Assembly: GCA_001464035.1 (NCBI GenBank)
Contig: LNEC01000008.1
Span: forward strand, 1-64,000
Source of the DNA: Bradyrhizobiaceae bacterium Ga0074131
GTDB lineage: Bacteria > Pseudomonadota > Alphaproteobacteria > Rhizobiales > Xanthobacteraceae
Direction: 5' to 3'
DNA: 64,000 nt
Shown here: positions 53,162 to 62,654 of the stretch, piece by piece
Position numbering within the stretch: position 1 is the first letter of the stretch
Layout: each line of letters starts with the position of its first letter
Notes under the pieces: model-generated
The model's database searches: none
What the model saw: only the letters and a program-made list of their open reading frames with translations
Told to the model about the DNA's origin: nothing
Translations under genes and position numbers: made by a program

Positions 53162-55460
53162 ATTGTTTGTCCCGCTGACGGTTGACCACCGTGGGTCGGA
53201 GCTCACTCAGGACGACGCCGACCAGCTTGCGCTCGGTGTCGCCGAGCGCCGTGATGATGTCTTCCATGACCTCGTTGATGTCGAGGCTGACCGGCAGGAT
53301 GGCGACGAAGCTGTCGGCGATGTCGAACAGCCTGCGGTCGGCCCCGCTCCAGGGCATCGCCGGTCCGTCGAGGATCACCAGGTCGTAGCCGCCGGCGGAG
53401 CGCGCCTGCGCGATCGCCTTGCGGATGGCATCGCAGGCCTTGACGTCGGAAGTCCTTACGCCGGAACCCTGGATGACGGGCAGGATCGAGATGGCGTTCG
53501 CGGTCTTGATCGCACGGGAAGCCTTGCTGCCGATACTGAGCCAGCCGAGACGGCTGGGCTCGCTCTTGCCGAGGCCGTTCATCTTGTCCGAGATGGTGTG
53601 GGTTGCGTGGTCGGCATCGATCACCAGCACGCTGGCGCCGTCGCGCGCGGCGGCGAGCGCAATGTTCAGTGCGGCGATGCTGCGGTCCTCGCCGGCCCCG
53701 GCGCCGATCACGCCGATCACGGGCATTGCCGGGGTGGACGATCGCCGCGCCGCGATCGCGCGAATGTCGCGCATGGTTTCGAGGAACGCGGTCGACGGGA
53801 GGCCGGCGCGCAAGGTCGGCCAGCCGATCCGGGCCAGGTCAGGAATGCCGCCGACGGCGAGGATTCCGCCGAGTGTCCGCATCACGTCGGACTCCTGCAG
53901 GCGCGCGATCAATGGTTTCTCGACCGCCGTAACGGTCGCCGGCTCCTGCTGCTGCCGGGTCGGGTTGCTCGTCGCCGGACTTGCTGGCGGCGCCGGCGCG
54001 ATGGTCTCGGAACGCGCCGGCTGCGGTTCGCTTGCGTCGGGCGAAAGCCGGTCGGCCGCGACGGTCCAGGCCGAGGCGGCGAACGCGCCGAGCATGAAGC
54101 CTGCGATCGCGATCATGCTCATGGCGGGCGGAAAGGTACGCCGCTGCGGCACGGTGGCCTCGCCGATGATGCGGGCGCTCGAGGTGTTCAGGCTTTCCTG
54201 CTCCTCGGTTTCGCGCGAGCGTTTGAGGAAGGATTGATAGACGTCGCGGCTGGCTTCCACCTCGCGCTCGAGCTCGCGAAGCCGCACCGAGGCCTGGCTA
54301 AGCTGTACGCTCTGGCGCTTCTGCGTCTCCAGCGCCTTGTTCAGCGCGGTTTCGTAGTCGCGGGCGCGGGTCAGGTCGTTCCTGGCCGACTGGGCGAAGC
54401 GCTCGACTTCTTCGTTGATGTTGCGGCGCAGGTCCTCGACCTGCTTCTCCATCTGGCGCAGGGCTGGATGCCGCGGCCCCAACTCGCCGGTGAGCTCGGC
54501 CTGACGTTTGCGTGCATCGGCATATTGCGCGCGCAGGTTGGCGATGGTCGGCGACTGCAGCGCCTCGGGAATGGCGCCGGCGTCGGTCGAGGCGCGGCGA
54601 CTGGCCTGAATCTGGTCGTATTTGGCCTGCGCGTCGAGCGCCAGCGCCCGTGCCGCGGCGAGCCGCTGGTTGCTGGCGGAAAGCTGCTGGTCGGAGATCA
54701 GCGTGTCCTGGGTGCCGACGAAATTGTTCTGCGCCTTGTAGGTTGCCAGCGCGTTCTCGGCGTTGCGCAGCCGTTCCTGCAGTTCCTTGAGCCGACCGGA
54801 CAGATCGGTGGTCGCCCGCCGCGCGGCGGTCGCCTGTGAATTCTTGGATTCGGCGAGATAGGCCCGGGAAATCGCATTGGCGAGCATCGCCGCCTTGGCC
54901 GCGTCATATGACCATACGTCGATGTCGACGATGAAGGTGCGGTCGGTCTTCTTGACATTGATGTGCCGAAGCAAGGCCTCCAGCGCCGCCATCTGGCCGA
55001 GCTTGGCGTCGCCGGCAGATTTCCCGTCGATTCCGATCAGGCCGAGCAGCGAGGTCAGCGCGCCCCTCGCGTTGCTGCCGCCGAACTCCGGATCCGTGTC
55101 GAGCCTGGTGTCCTGGATCACCTGCAGCAGCACGCTGTTCGAGGTGATCAGTCGCGCCTGGCTTTCCACCACCATGGCGAGGCCGGACACGTCCTGGGCG
55201 CGCGGTGTCAGTTCGCGTTCGACCAGCTGCAACTCCCTGGGGTCGACGTAGAGCTGGGCGGTCGCCGAGTATTTAGGCGTCAGGCTTTTGCCGATCATGA
55301 CGGCCGCGCAGGCGCAGATCAGGCCCGCGCTCACGATCGCGACCTTGCGCTGCCACAGCAGGCGGGCGAGCTCCAGCACGCTGAAGCCGGCCAGCATTCG
55401 CGGCGGCGTCGGTCCGGCGCCGGGTTCGGCCCGGTCTATCGGTCGGTCATAGGCAAGCAT
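53154..55460 (-). CDS. Wzz/Wzc-like polysaccharide copolymerase with a degenerate kinase domain
   Basis: The 768-residue protein has an N-terminal Wzz domain with a first membrane helix (about 35-55, VAIVSAGLICACAAVMIGKS), a long coiled-coil region (about 190-420), and a second helix at about 450 (MSMIAIAGFMLGAFAASAWT). The C-terminal third resembles BY-kinases, but the P-loop reads GAGAGEDRSIAALNIALAAA instead of GEGKST, and the Walker A-prime is VIDADHATH instead of DADLR. There is no tyrosine cluster at the end (only ...DKQYA). It likely controls chain length and export without phosphorylation. It overlaps the next gene. Confidence 0.9.
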   Translation of the reverse strand: MLAYDRPIDRAEPGAGPTPPRMLAGFSVLELARLLWQRKVAIVSAGLICACAAVMIGKSLTPKYSATAQLYVDPRELQLVERELTPRAQDVSGLAMVVESQARLITSNSVLLQVIQDTRLDTDPEFGGSNARGALTSLLGLIGIDGKSAGDAKLGQMAALEALLRHINVKKTDRTFIVDIDVWSYDAAKAAMLANAISRAYLAESKNSQATAARRATTDLSGRLKELQERLRNAENALATYKAQNNFVGTQDTLISDQQLSASNQRLAAARALALDAQAKYDQIQASRRASTDAGAIPEALQSPTIANLRAQYADARKRQAELTGELGPRHPALRQMEKQVEDLRRNINEEVERFAQSARNDLTRARDYETALNKALETQKRQSVQLSQASVRLRELEREVEASRDVYQSFLKRSRETEEQESLNTSSARIIGEATVPQRRTFPPAMSMIAIAGFMLGAFAASAWTVAADRLSPDASEPQPARSETIAPAPPASPATSNPTRQQQEPATVTAVEKPLIARLQESDVMRTLGGILAVGGIPDLARIGWPTLRAGLPSTAFLETMRDIRAIAARRSSTPAMPVIGVIGAGAGEDRSIAALNIALAAARDGASVLVIDADHATHTISDKMNGLGKSEPSRLGWLSIGSKASRAIKTANAISILPVIQGSGVRTSDVKACDAIRKAIAQARSAGGYDLVILDGPAMPWSGADRRLFDIADSFVAILPVSLDINEVMEDIITALGDTERKLVGVVLSELRPTVVNRQRDKQYA

Positions 55461-55731
55461 GGTCCCCAGCTTTCATTGGAACGGCCGCACGCACCGGCTG
55501 AGGGGCTAGCCTTCGCGTCACGCAAAGCGCGCGGGGGCTGGCCGCGGAAAAAACGCGACAGGAATTAACCATACTCATTGAGGGACTATTCGCTGAAATG
55601 GCAAAAAAAGCGTTTAAATGCCCGCGCATGGCAGCGCCTCCACGATGTTCAGGACCGGGATTTTCCGGCAAATGCGTCGCCAGCCGGTGGCTGATTCTCG
55701 CTTTGGCTTCGGACCACATCGCGTTCATGGC
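55461..55731. other. Intergenic region, no gene seen
   Basis: The 271 bases between wzc-like and the methyltransferase gene hold an AT-rich stretch near 55560-55620 (with ATGGCAAAAAAAGCGTTTAA). This could hold the promoter of the wzc-like gene. No reading frame with a protein-like pattern is present. Confidence 0.4.
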
Positions 55732-56529
55732 TCAGATCTTTCGCAGGATCACGTGATAATCGCCGCGCCTTACGTCGAACTTGCCGGGAAGCAGCAGATT
55801 GACGACTGAGGCTGCGGCATCGATCAGGGCAGCGAAGGTCGGCTTGCGTGCCCGCATCTCCGGATAGCGCGGGCTTTCGTACTCGTTCCGGTAGATCATT
55901 TGCAGGCCGTGGGCCTCGGCGAAGGCCTCCAGTCTCGAAAGCGTGACCAGCGGGTGGAAGAAGGTCGGGAACGGCGCCTGGCCGGGCAACCCGGCCTTCT
56001 TGTCGCCGCGCACATGGCGGTAGAACCAGACGTGGAACCAGTGCGGCGAGTATTTGGTGACGACGCCTGAAAGCGATTTCGGGTTCGGTGCGCCGATCAG
56101 GATCAGGCCTCCCTGCTTCACTGACTCGCAGAACCGGAGCAAAGCCGCCTCGACGTCGCGGAGGTGCTCGATCACATTGTAGCAGATCACGAGGTCGAAG
56201 CTGCGGGGGGCGAAGCGGTGGCTCTGGACGTCGCCGAGGATGGTTTCATGGGCGTAGTCGTTGGTGCGAAGCTGCTCCGCGTCGATATCGACCACGGTGA
56301 CGTGGGCTCGGCGCAGCACGTCGAGCGGCAGAAAGCTGGTCGAACCGCCGCCGGCCTCATAGATTGCAAGCGGGCTCGTCGGCAGGCTGGCGCCGAGAAT
56401 GGCGTGAACCGCGAGCAGGCTTTCGCGGGCCTCGCCGGGCGGCAGATCGAGCAGTGACTGCGGATGTGCGGGCGTGCTGGCACGGGCAGTGGCGGCTTGA
56501 GCGAAATCGATGGTGACTGTCTTGTTCAC
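55732..56529 (-). CDS. Class I SAM-dependent methyltransferase
   Basis: The 265-residue protein has motif I IYEAGGGSTSFLPLDVL, an acid at VDIDAEQ, FDLVICYNVIEHLRDVEAAL (motif II/III) and GGLILIGAPNPKSLS. These are Methyltransf_11/23 features. The C-terminal SRLEAFAEAHGLQMIYRNEY resembles methyltransferases that act on sugars or lipids in polysaccharide clusters. The substrate is not known. It is just downstream of the flippase gene, with 6 bases between them. Confidence 0.88.
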   Translation of the reverse strand: MNKTVTIDFAQAATARASTPAHPQSLLDLPPGEARESLLAVHAILGASLPTSPLAIYEAGGGSTSFLPLDVLRRAHVTVVDIDAEQLRTNDYAHETILGDVQSHRFAPRSFDLVICYNVIEHLRDVEAALLRFCESVKQGGLILIGAPNPKSLSGVVTKYSPHWFHVWFYRHVRGDKKAGLPGQAPFPTFFHPLVTLSRLEAFAEAHGLQMIYRNEYESPRYPEMRARKPTFAALIDAAASVVNLLLPGKFDVRRGDYHVILRKI

Positions 56530-56535
56530 GGGCTG

Positions 56536-57975
56536 CTATCCAATCGTGATGCTTACGAATTTGGTTCTGAGAAAAGCCAGCGCCCGTTTCAGACGACCGC
56601 GGGCACGTGAGATGTCGAGCACCCAGCACAGGACCGCGTAGCTGGCGATTCCGACCCCCGACAGGACAAGGCACGCGGTCAGATCCGAAAGCTGCAGGTA
56701 TTTGTCGACTGCCGCGACCAGCAGCGCCATGAGCAGCGCGGCGATCGTCGCCGGTGCAATCCGCCGGAGCGGGAACGGGATCGGAAAGGCCTTGCGGCTG
56801 AGGACCAGGGCGCAGACGAACCCGAACAGGTCCGCACCAAGCCGTGCCCACGCGGCGCCGATCGTGCCGTAGGCGCTGATCAAGGCATATGACAGAATCA
56901 CATTGACCACGATGATCGACGCCGTGTTGATCAGATAGAAGGAGCTGCGTCCCGACAGCAGAAAGCTCGTATGCAGATACTGTTGGGTCAGGATCTGGAA
57001 GATCACGGCGCCGGCCACGATCGGCATCGTCTCCGCGGCGATCGCGCGGAAGTCGGCGCCGAGCACCACGTTGGCGATGTGGGCGGAAATGACCGCGAAG
57101 CCCAGGCATGCCGGCAGCGTAACGCATATCAGCAATTCGATGCATTCGCCGAGATGCGATCGCACCGCGGCGGTTCCCTGATTGGCATGGATCCGGATCG
57201 CCAGCGGAACAAAGGCGGCGGCGATGCTGACCGCCGGCATCATCAGGGTTTGCCGGACCAGATCGAGACCCGCCATATACTTCCCGGCGTCTGCGGTGCT
57301 GACCAGATTGGCGATGATGAACCGGTCGGCGACGCTGGAGATCGCGAGCAAAGTAAGCGACAGCGTCAGCGGCAGGCCCTGCCTCGCCGCGGCCAGCAGG
57401 CCGGCGCCGTCGAACCTGAGAACCGTTCCCCGCCAGGCCGACCGCTGGACCATGACGGCGAGCAGATAGGCCAGTGTCGATGTCACCAGCAGGAGGATAC
57501 CGGTTCGGCCGAGGAAGGCCGCGGCAACCCCCAGGCAGAGGGCCGCGCCCGCGCGAACCAGGGTGGCCTTCATGGCCGTGACGACCATCAGCCGCGCGCG
57601 GACCAGCTCCTGCGTCAGCTCGAACACCCCGATCGCCACCGCCAGCACGACCGCGGCCAGGGCCTCCATGGGATCAAGGCCAATCAGGCGGCCCAACCCG
57701 TAGGCCGCCGGTGCGGCGAGGCAGCCGACGAGATAGCCGCTCACGACGAGGCCGCGAACATCGGTGCCGTCGTCCCGGGCGTGCCGACTCATGATGAGAT
57801 TTCGAAACCATCCCGCGAGGAACACGCTGACGACCGACGCGAAAGCCAGTCCGAGCAGATAGACGCCATAATCATGAGGCGAGAACAGCCTCGTGAAAAT
57901 GAACACGCTCAACAGTCCCAGCAGTGCCGAGAGGATGTTGGCGGACAGATTGATGCTGGCCTGCCCGATCAGCAT
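56536..57975 (-). CDS. Wzx-type polysaccharide flippase
   Basis: The 479-residue protein has about 12-14 hydrophobic helices and starts LIGQASINLSANILSALLGL, the pattern of MATE/MOP-fold Wzx proteins. Other segments are RLFSPHDYGVYLLGLAFAS and GKYMAGLDLVRQTLMMPAVS. It moves lipid-linked oligosaccharide repeats across the inner membrane. It overlaps the upstream glycosyltransferase-like gene by 7 bases. Confidence 0.9.
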   Translation of the reverse strand: MLIGQASINLSANILSALLGLLSVFIFTRLFSPHDYGVYLLGLAFASVVSVFLAGWFRNLIMSRHARDDGTDVRGLVVSGYLVGCLAAPAAYGLGRLIGLDPMEALAAVVLAVAIGVFELTQELVRARLMVVTAMKATLVRAGAALCLGVAAAFLGRTGILLLVTSTLAYLLAVMVQRSAWRGTVLRFDGAGLLAAARQGLPLTLSLTLLAISSVADRFIIANLVSTADAGKYMAGLDLVRQTLMMPAVSIAAAFVPLAIRIHANQGTAAVRSHLGECIELLICVTLPACLGFAVISAHIANVVLGADFRAIAAETMPIVAGAVIFQILTQQYLHTSFLLSGRSSFYLINTASIIVVNVILSYALISAYGTIGAAWARLGADLFGFVCALVLSRKAFPIPFPLRRIAPATIAALLMALLVAAVDKYLQLSDLTACLVLSGVGIASYAVLCWVLDISRARGRLKRALAFLRTKFVSITIG

Positions 57976-58898
57976 GGTGCGGCCAGCTCCGCAGCTTCAC
58001 GGGGCAGGGCGACAGATGCGCGGAAGGCGGCATGCTCCTCGACCGCGGCGCGGATGGTTTCCACCGGCGTGCCGGAAAAGGACGCGACCGAGAACGCGAC
58101 GTCATCCGTGTCGGCGCCGCGCAACAGCTGGTTCAATTGGCTGCGGCTGAGCTTCGGCTGGTCCCAATAGCTGACGCACTGGGTGCGGGCGGTGCGCGTG
58201 TGGCGGGCCGAGAAGCCTGCGTCGTTCTCGACGAAATAGCCGTAGAGCATGTATTCCGAAAATTCGCGGATCCTGCACAGCGCCTCGATCCAATTCAGCT
58301 TTGTAACCGTCTCGATTCGCTTGGCCATCGCCTGGGTCGTCTGCTGGTCCCAAAACACGATGTGGCCGATGAAATCCGACGCCGGAAGCGGCGGCGCCGG
58401 CAGGCCGAGAAGCTCATGGCTGGTCGCGACCCAGCGAGCGTGGTGGAACTGGTCCTGCGTGACCTCATCACGCATGTTCAGAAGCGGAATTGAGTTCGGA
58501 TATCTGAATCGCGACAGATCGAAGTCGCGAAAGAACACGACGTCGGAATCGAGGATGCAGTATCGCTGGTGCGGCAGGGATATCGCCGCGGCAATCTTGA
58601 CGAGCTGCTGTACATGCCAGCCGCTTACCGGCTTTGCGCGAAACGACCACCAGAATTGACGACGCTTGCGCTGGATCGCCCGCGGCAGCGGCCGCAGCCA
58701 TTTCGGCAGAAATTTCGACGCCGGAAGCACGATCCTGCGCTCGCTTTCGAAGTGCGCGAATAGCGACAGGTCGCAGTCCGGAACCAGCAGATAGTGCTTC
58801 GAGAACGATTTGAGGTGAAGGTCGATACTCTCGCAGAGCAAGGTACACAGTTCCAGATCACGCCCGTAGGTGGGGGTCAACAGCGCTACAGGGTTCAT
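57969..58898 (-). CDS. DUF6492-type glycosyltransferase-like protein
   Basis: ATG 58898 gives 309 residues beginning NPVALLTPTYGRDLELCTLL. Further patterns are HYLLVPDCDLSLFAHF, the DxD-like motif YCILDSDVVFFRDF and DFIGHIVFWDQQTTQAMAKR. They match a family in which D-x-D binds a sugar-nucleotide metal (DUF6492). It would be a cytoplasmic glycosyltransferase of the polysaccharide pathway. The open frame further upstream (to 58949) is not homologous. Confidence 0.82.
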   Translation of the reverse strand: MNPVALLTPTYGRDLELCTLLCESIDLHLKSFSKHYLLVPDCDLSLFAHFESERRIVLPASKFLPKWLRPLPRAIQRKRRQFWWSFRAKPVSGWHVQQLVKIAAAISLPHQRYCILDSDVVFFRDFDLSRFRYPNSIPLLNMRDEVTQDQFHHARWVATSHELLGLPAPPLPASDFIGHIVFWDQQTTQAMAKRIETVTKLNWIEALCRIREFSEYMLYGYFVENDAGFSARHTRTARTQCVSYWDQPKLSRSQLNQLLRGADTDDVAFSVASFSGTPVETIRAAVEEHAAFRASVALPREAAELAAPC

Positions 58899-59297
58899 CG
58901 CGTAGGTCTCTCTGGCAGTGACATTGGCTCGTGCAGGGTTCCCGGCCATTGAGGGGCCGGTATCCTGAATATCGCATGAGCAAGATCGGTGCCGAACGGG
59001 TCCTTGGGTTTCCGCGGCGTTTCATCCTGGTTAATTCGTGTGCGGTAACCATCGCCGATGCATCCATCGCCGCACCGCTTGGTGTGGACCGGCTCTTGCA
59101 GTGACGGTTGCGCAACGTTGAATTCTCGCACCAGGCGCCTCGACGCATGACGGAACCGGCCGATTTGCGACATCGATTTCCCGCTGACGCGGCCGACGCC
59201 GCGGCGCCTGACCATTTCGGCACAGCCCGGCTGTCCGGAATGTCCGCATTTGCGACACGCGTCATGACAGGAGTTTCAGACAGCAGGAGGCCGGTTG
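58899..59297. other. Divergent intergenic region, no gene seen
   Basis: These 399 bases separate two divergent glycosyltransferase-like genes. Short overlapping frames occur in both directions, none protein-like. The region should hold both promoters. No palindrome stands out. Confidence 0.4.
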
Positions 59298-60299
59298 ATG
59301 AAAGCCTCTGAGATGACGCTCTCCACCCCGCGCGCGCTGGCGGCGGCGTCGCCGGCTCTCGATCGTTCGGTCGGGGTCGTGGTCTGCATTCCCAGTTTCC
59401 GCCGTCCGCAGCATCTGCGGCTGACGCTGGAATCGATCGCCGGGCAGCGCACCGATCGCCGCTTCGCGGTGGTCATCGTCGAGAACGATGCCGCCGGCTG
59501 CGGGAGCGTGCCCGTGGCCGCCGAATTTCTGCGGGCCGGCAAAGTCCCCGGGTTGTGCGTGATCGAGCCGAGGCAAGGAAATTGCCAGGCGATCAATGCC
59601 GCGTTCGAGACCGCGTTGGCAACGTTTCCCGAAGCACTTCATTTCCTGATGATCGACGACGACGAGATTGCCTCGATGGATTGGCTCGAACTGATGGTGC
59701 GCAGCGCCGAAGCCTCCGGCGCCGATCTGGTCGGCGGGCCGGTACAGCCCCATTTCGACGACGCCAGCAAGCGCGGGCTTCGCCGCCACCCGGCATTTCG
59801 TCCCGCCTACGACCACAGCGGCGCAGTGCCGGTCATCTACGGATGCGGCAACTGCTTGATCACGCGCGCGGTATTCGAGAAACTCGGCGATCCCGCTTTC
59901 GATCTGCGGTTCAATTTCCTCGGCGGTGGCGATACCGACTACTTCGTGCGCTGCCGTCAGGCCGGAATGAAATTCCACTGGGCGGCCGAAGCCCTGATCA
60001 CCGAGACCGTGCCGCAGAGCCGGACCAGCCCCGGGTGGCTGGCGCTGCGCGGCCTTCGCATCGGCGCGATCAACTACCACATCGAGGTCAAGGCGGCGCG
60101 AACGCCTTGGGCGCGCTTGAAAGTAGTGGCCAAACTGCTGGCGATGCTGCCGTTGTCGTTGTTTCGTGCCGGCCGTTTGGCGGTTACCGAGCAACAGGCG
60201 TTGATCGCGCTGCATCCGATCACGGTGGCCGCCGGCAGCGTGCTGGCCGCGATCGGCATCGAACCTCATCAGTACAAGGCCTCGAAGATCGTGCCCTGA
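59298..60299 (+). CDS. Glycosyltransferase family 2
   Basis: ATG 59298, behind AGGAGG, gives 333 residues. VVCIPSFRRPQHLRLTLESI, then the D-x-D site FLMIDDDEIASMDWLELMV and GGPVQPHFDD, and GGGDTDYFVRCRQAG (acceptor ED-like motif) are GT-A fold features of GT2. It ends with a long hydrophobic region (KVVAKLLAMLPLSLFRAGR) that may contact the membrane. It is convergent with the following GT4 gene (12 bases). Confidence 0.92.
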   Translation: MKASEMTLSTPRALAAASPALDRSVGVVVCIPSFRRPQHLRLTLESIAGQRTDRRFAVVIVENDAAGCGSVPVAAEFLRAGKVPGLCVIEPRQGNCQAINAAFETALATFPEALHFLMIDDDEIASMDWLELMVRSAEASGADLVGGPVQPHFDDASKRGLRRHPAFRPAYDHSGAVPVIYGCGNCLITRAVFEKLGDPAFDLRFNFLGGGDTDYFVRCRQAGMKFHWAAEALITETVPQSRTSPGWLALRGLRIGAINYHIEVKAARTPWARLKVVAKLLAMLPLSLFRAGRLAVTEQQALIALHPITVAAGSVLAAIGIEPHQYKASKIVP

Positions 60300-60311
60300 A
60301 CCCTGGCGCCG

Positions 60312-61448
60312 CTATACCAGTTGCGCGCGCACCGCCTGAGCCACGTCCTGCCACCAACCGTCGAAATCGAATCGTGCCTGGATCGTGGGCCATTTCAGCG
60401 CGGAGGCGATACGGGCGGCGTAGACCTCGTCCTCGGATCCTCGCGCCACCAGCACGATGGCGCCGCGGTCGATCAATTCCCTGAAGCGCGGGTGATGGTC
60501 GAACTCGTCTGTCAGGGCGGGGCCGGTCACGATCAGCGGCCGGCCGGCCTGCACGCAGGTGAGGATGCTGGAGCGCCGCGCGGTGAGGCCTTCATCGAGC
60601 GGATAGCAGAAAGCATGGACCTCGCTGAACAGGCCGAACACTTCATGGTCGGATGCGACGTAGCCGCTGACCACGACGTCGTCGATCAGGTCGAGCTCGG
60701 CGGCGCGGGTGTAGAAACTCTCTTCCACCGTGTCGACGCCGCGGATGAACGACCCGACATAGACGATCAGCGGCTTCAGGCCGCGCTCTTTCAGGATGGC
60801 GCCGATCCGGAGCAGCGCGTTGGGTTGCTTGCCCGGATAGATCGATCCGAAATGACCGATCACCAGCCGTCCCTCTTCCCGCGCGGCGGCAAGCCGCTCC
60901 CGCAATCTGGAATCCGCGATCCCTGCGGGAGCCTCGATGTTCGGCGGCAGCGGCGCCAGGACGCATTTGCGCGCGATCCAGCCGACCACGGCGTCGTCGG
61001 CCAGCTCGCTGCGCACCAACGGCGAGAACATCACGATGGTATCGGCGAGCAGCAAAGCAGGAATATAGGTGATGCGGCGCAGCCAGTGCAGCCCGCCCCA
61101 TTCGTGCTGAATCAGGACGACGCGCCGCCGCCTCAGCCGGGCAATGGCCAGCGCCAGCAGGGGCCTGACTATCACGCGCTTCCAGGCCACGATCGGGAAG
61201 TTGCACACCACGTTCTGCGCCGAGCCGACGGCGCGCCAGATGTCGGCGGCCGAGGCCTCCGAGCGTGTCAGGGTTAACGACGCGCAACTGCCGGGCTCGA
61301 GTTTTTCGATCGCCTCCTGCAGCAGCCGGGTGAAGTGGCCGACGCCGCACTGCATGTGAGGTCCCGCGCCGAGAAAGAGCGCCTGATAGGCTGGTTCTGA
61401 GGTCATCGTGCCGCGCCGGCGCCTTTTCCAATCGTCGACGTCAGCCAT
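60312..61448 (-). CDS. Glycosyltransferase family 4
   Basis: The 378-residue protein has a GT-B fold pattern: QCGVGHFTRLLQEAIEKLEP at the start, VVLIQHEWGGLHWLRR, GRLVIGHFGSIYPGKQPNAL (donor-site start), and FCYPLDEGLTARRSSILTCV with the conserved E-G-x-x-x-R of a GT4 donor site. The first 14 residues may be extra: a second ATG lies at MTSEPAYQALFLG. Its donor and acceptor are unknown. Confidence 0.88.
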   Translation of the reverse strand: MADVDDWKRRRRGTMTSEPAYQALFLGAGPHMQCGVGHFTRLLQEAIEKLEPGSCASLTLTRSEASAADIWRAVGSAQNVVCNFPIVAWKRVIVRPLLALAIARLRRRRVVLIQHEWGGLHWLRRITYIPALLLADTIVMFSPLVRSELADDAVVGWIARKCVLAPLPPNIEAPAGIADSRLRERLAAAREEGRLVIGHFGSIYPGKQPNALLRIGAILKERGLKPLIVYVGSFIRGVDTVEESFYTRAAELDLIDDVVVSGYVASDHEVFGLFSEVHAFCYPLDEGLTARRSSILTCVQAGRPLIVTGPALTDEFDHHPRFRELIDRGAIVLVARGSEDEVYAARIASALKWPTIQARFDFDGWWQDVAQAVRAQLV

Positions 61449-61716
61449 ACAGCGCAGACATTATCGTCCCGTAAGCGGTCGGGGAGCGGAACTCGTCCGG
61501 CTGTTTGCGGGATCGACAACGTTAATATCTGCATAAAGCTTCCGCGCACGGCCGCCCCGCATCGCCGGGCATGATCCTTGCTAAATGCTAGCTAGTCGCA
61601 GGATGCAGCACCCGGGACGGTCCAAAGCGGGACACGGCTCGGTCAGCTGCTTCATGTCGGCACACAGGTTTCGAAGAGTTGCCAAGGGTCGCCAAGACCG
61701 GCGCGGGAGACAGTGA

Positions 61717-62652
61717 ATGAGCAAGGACACCGTACTGATCAACTGGGACGAAACCCATTCGTCCCTCTGGGGGCATAAGCCGATCCGGATCGCCCATACC
61801 CTTCACAGATCGCCGCTGTTTTCCATGGACACGCTGGCGAGATTGATCGAGCGGTATCCCCGCGAGCACTACAACCTGGTACAGACCGGTGCGCGCGAAA
61901 GCCGGCGGGTCTGGCGCGAAGGCGATTTCGGCAACCTGTCCGGCAGGCAGGTAATCGACGCCATCGCGGCCGGGACGCTCTGGCTCAATCTGCGCAATGT
62001 GACGGATGTCGATCAGGGCTATCGCGCCGTGGTGACGAAGCTGTTTGAGGAGGTCGCCGCCGTGGTTCCCGGGTTCGAGATGCCGGAGCACACGGCCGGT
62101 ATTCTGATCTCGTCACCGAAGGCGCAGGTCTATTATCATTCCGATCTTCCCGGGCAGGGCCTTATTCAGCTGGTCGGACGCAAGCGGGTCTACGTCTATC
62201 CGGCGACTCCGCCGTTCGTCACTCCGGAATACCTCGAGGACATCGCCCTGTTTGGCGTCGAGGTCGATATGCCCTACGCGGAATGGTACGACCGACATGC
62301 GGTTGTCTACGATCTGGAACCCGGGCAGATGCTGCACTGGCCGTTGAACGCGCCCCACCGCGTGGAGAACCTCGACAGCGTCAACATCTCGATGACGATT
62401 TCCTATACGGATGAAGCGATACGGCGCCTCCAGATGGTGAATTTCACCAACGGCCTCATTCGCCACCAGTTCGGGTACCGCGCGAAAAGCCGGGCGATCG
62501 CCGGACCGTCGTTCCTGGGCAAGCGGATACTGCAGAAACTGCTGCGTAACAGCGCCTGGATCAAACGCGAACGCAAGGCGCGGCAATCCGTGGATTTCAG
62601 GCTCGACGATCGCAGGCCGGGCGACATCGTCGACCTGCCGCGAGCCGCCTGA
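61717..62652 (+). CDS. JmjC/cupin-like protein in the polysaccharide cluster
   Basis: The 311-residue protein has a cupin-like double-stranded beta-helix: ILISSPKAQVYYHSDLPGQG (127-146), LIQLVGRKRVYVYPAT, and LEPGQMLHWPLNAPHRVENL (200-219). The H-x-D pair His141/Asp143 and the distal His214 form the classical Fe(II)/2-oxoglutarate triad of JmjC hydroxylases. The first 100 residues are helical and the last 90 are basic (ILQKLLRNSAWIKRERKARQ). A hydroxylase acting on a protein or lipid partner is possible. It lies 2 bases before the CelD-like gene on the same strand. Confidence 0.78.
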   Translation: MSKDTVLINWDETHSSLWGHKPIRIAHTLHRSPLFSMDTLARLIERYPREHYNLVQTGARESRRVWREGDFGNLSGRQVIDAIAAGTLWLNLRNVTDVDQGYRAVVTKLFEEVAAVVPGFEMPEHTAGILISSPKAQVYYHSDLPGQGLIQLVGRKRVYVYPATPPFVTPEYLEDIALFGVEVDMPYAEWYDRHAVVYDLEPGQMLHWPLNAPHRVENLDSVNISMTISYTDEAIRRLQMVNFTNGLIRHQFGYRAKSRAIAGPSFLGKRILQKLLRNSAWIKRERKARQSVDFRLDDRRPGDIVDLPRAA

Positions 62653-62654
62653 AG

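Noticed and set aside
52839..54839. A 666-codon forward frame opposite the wzc-like gene
   Set aside because: Antisense shadow; the reverse strand carries Wzz and P-loop-like motifs.
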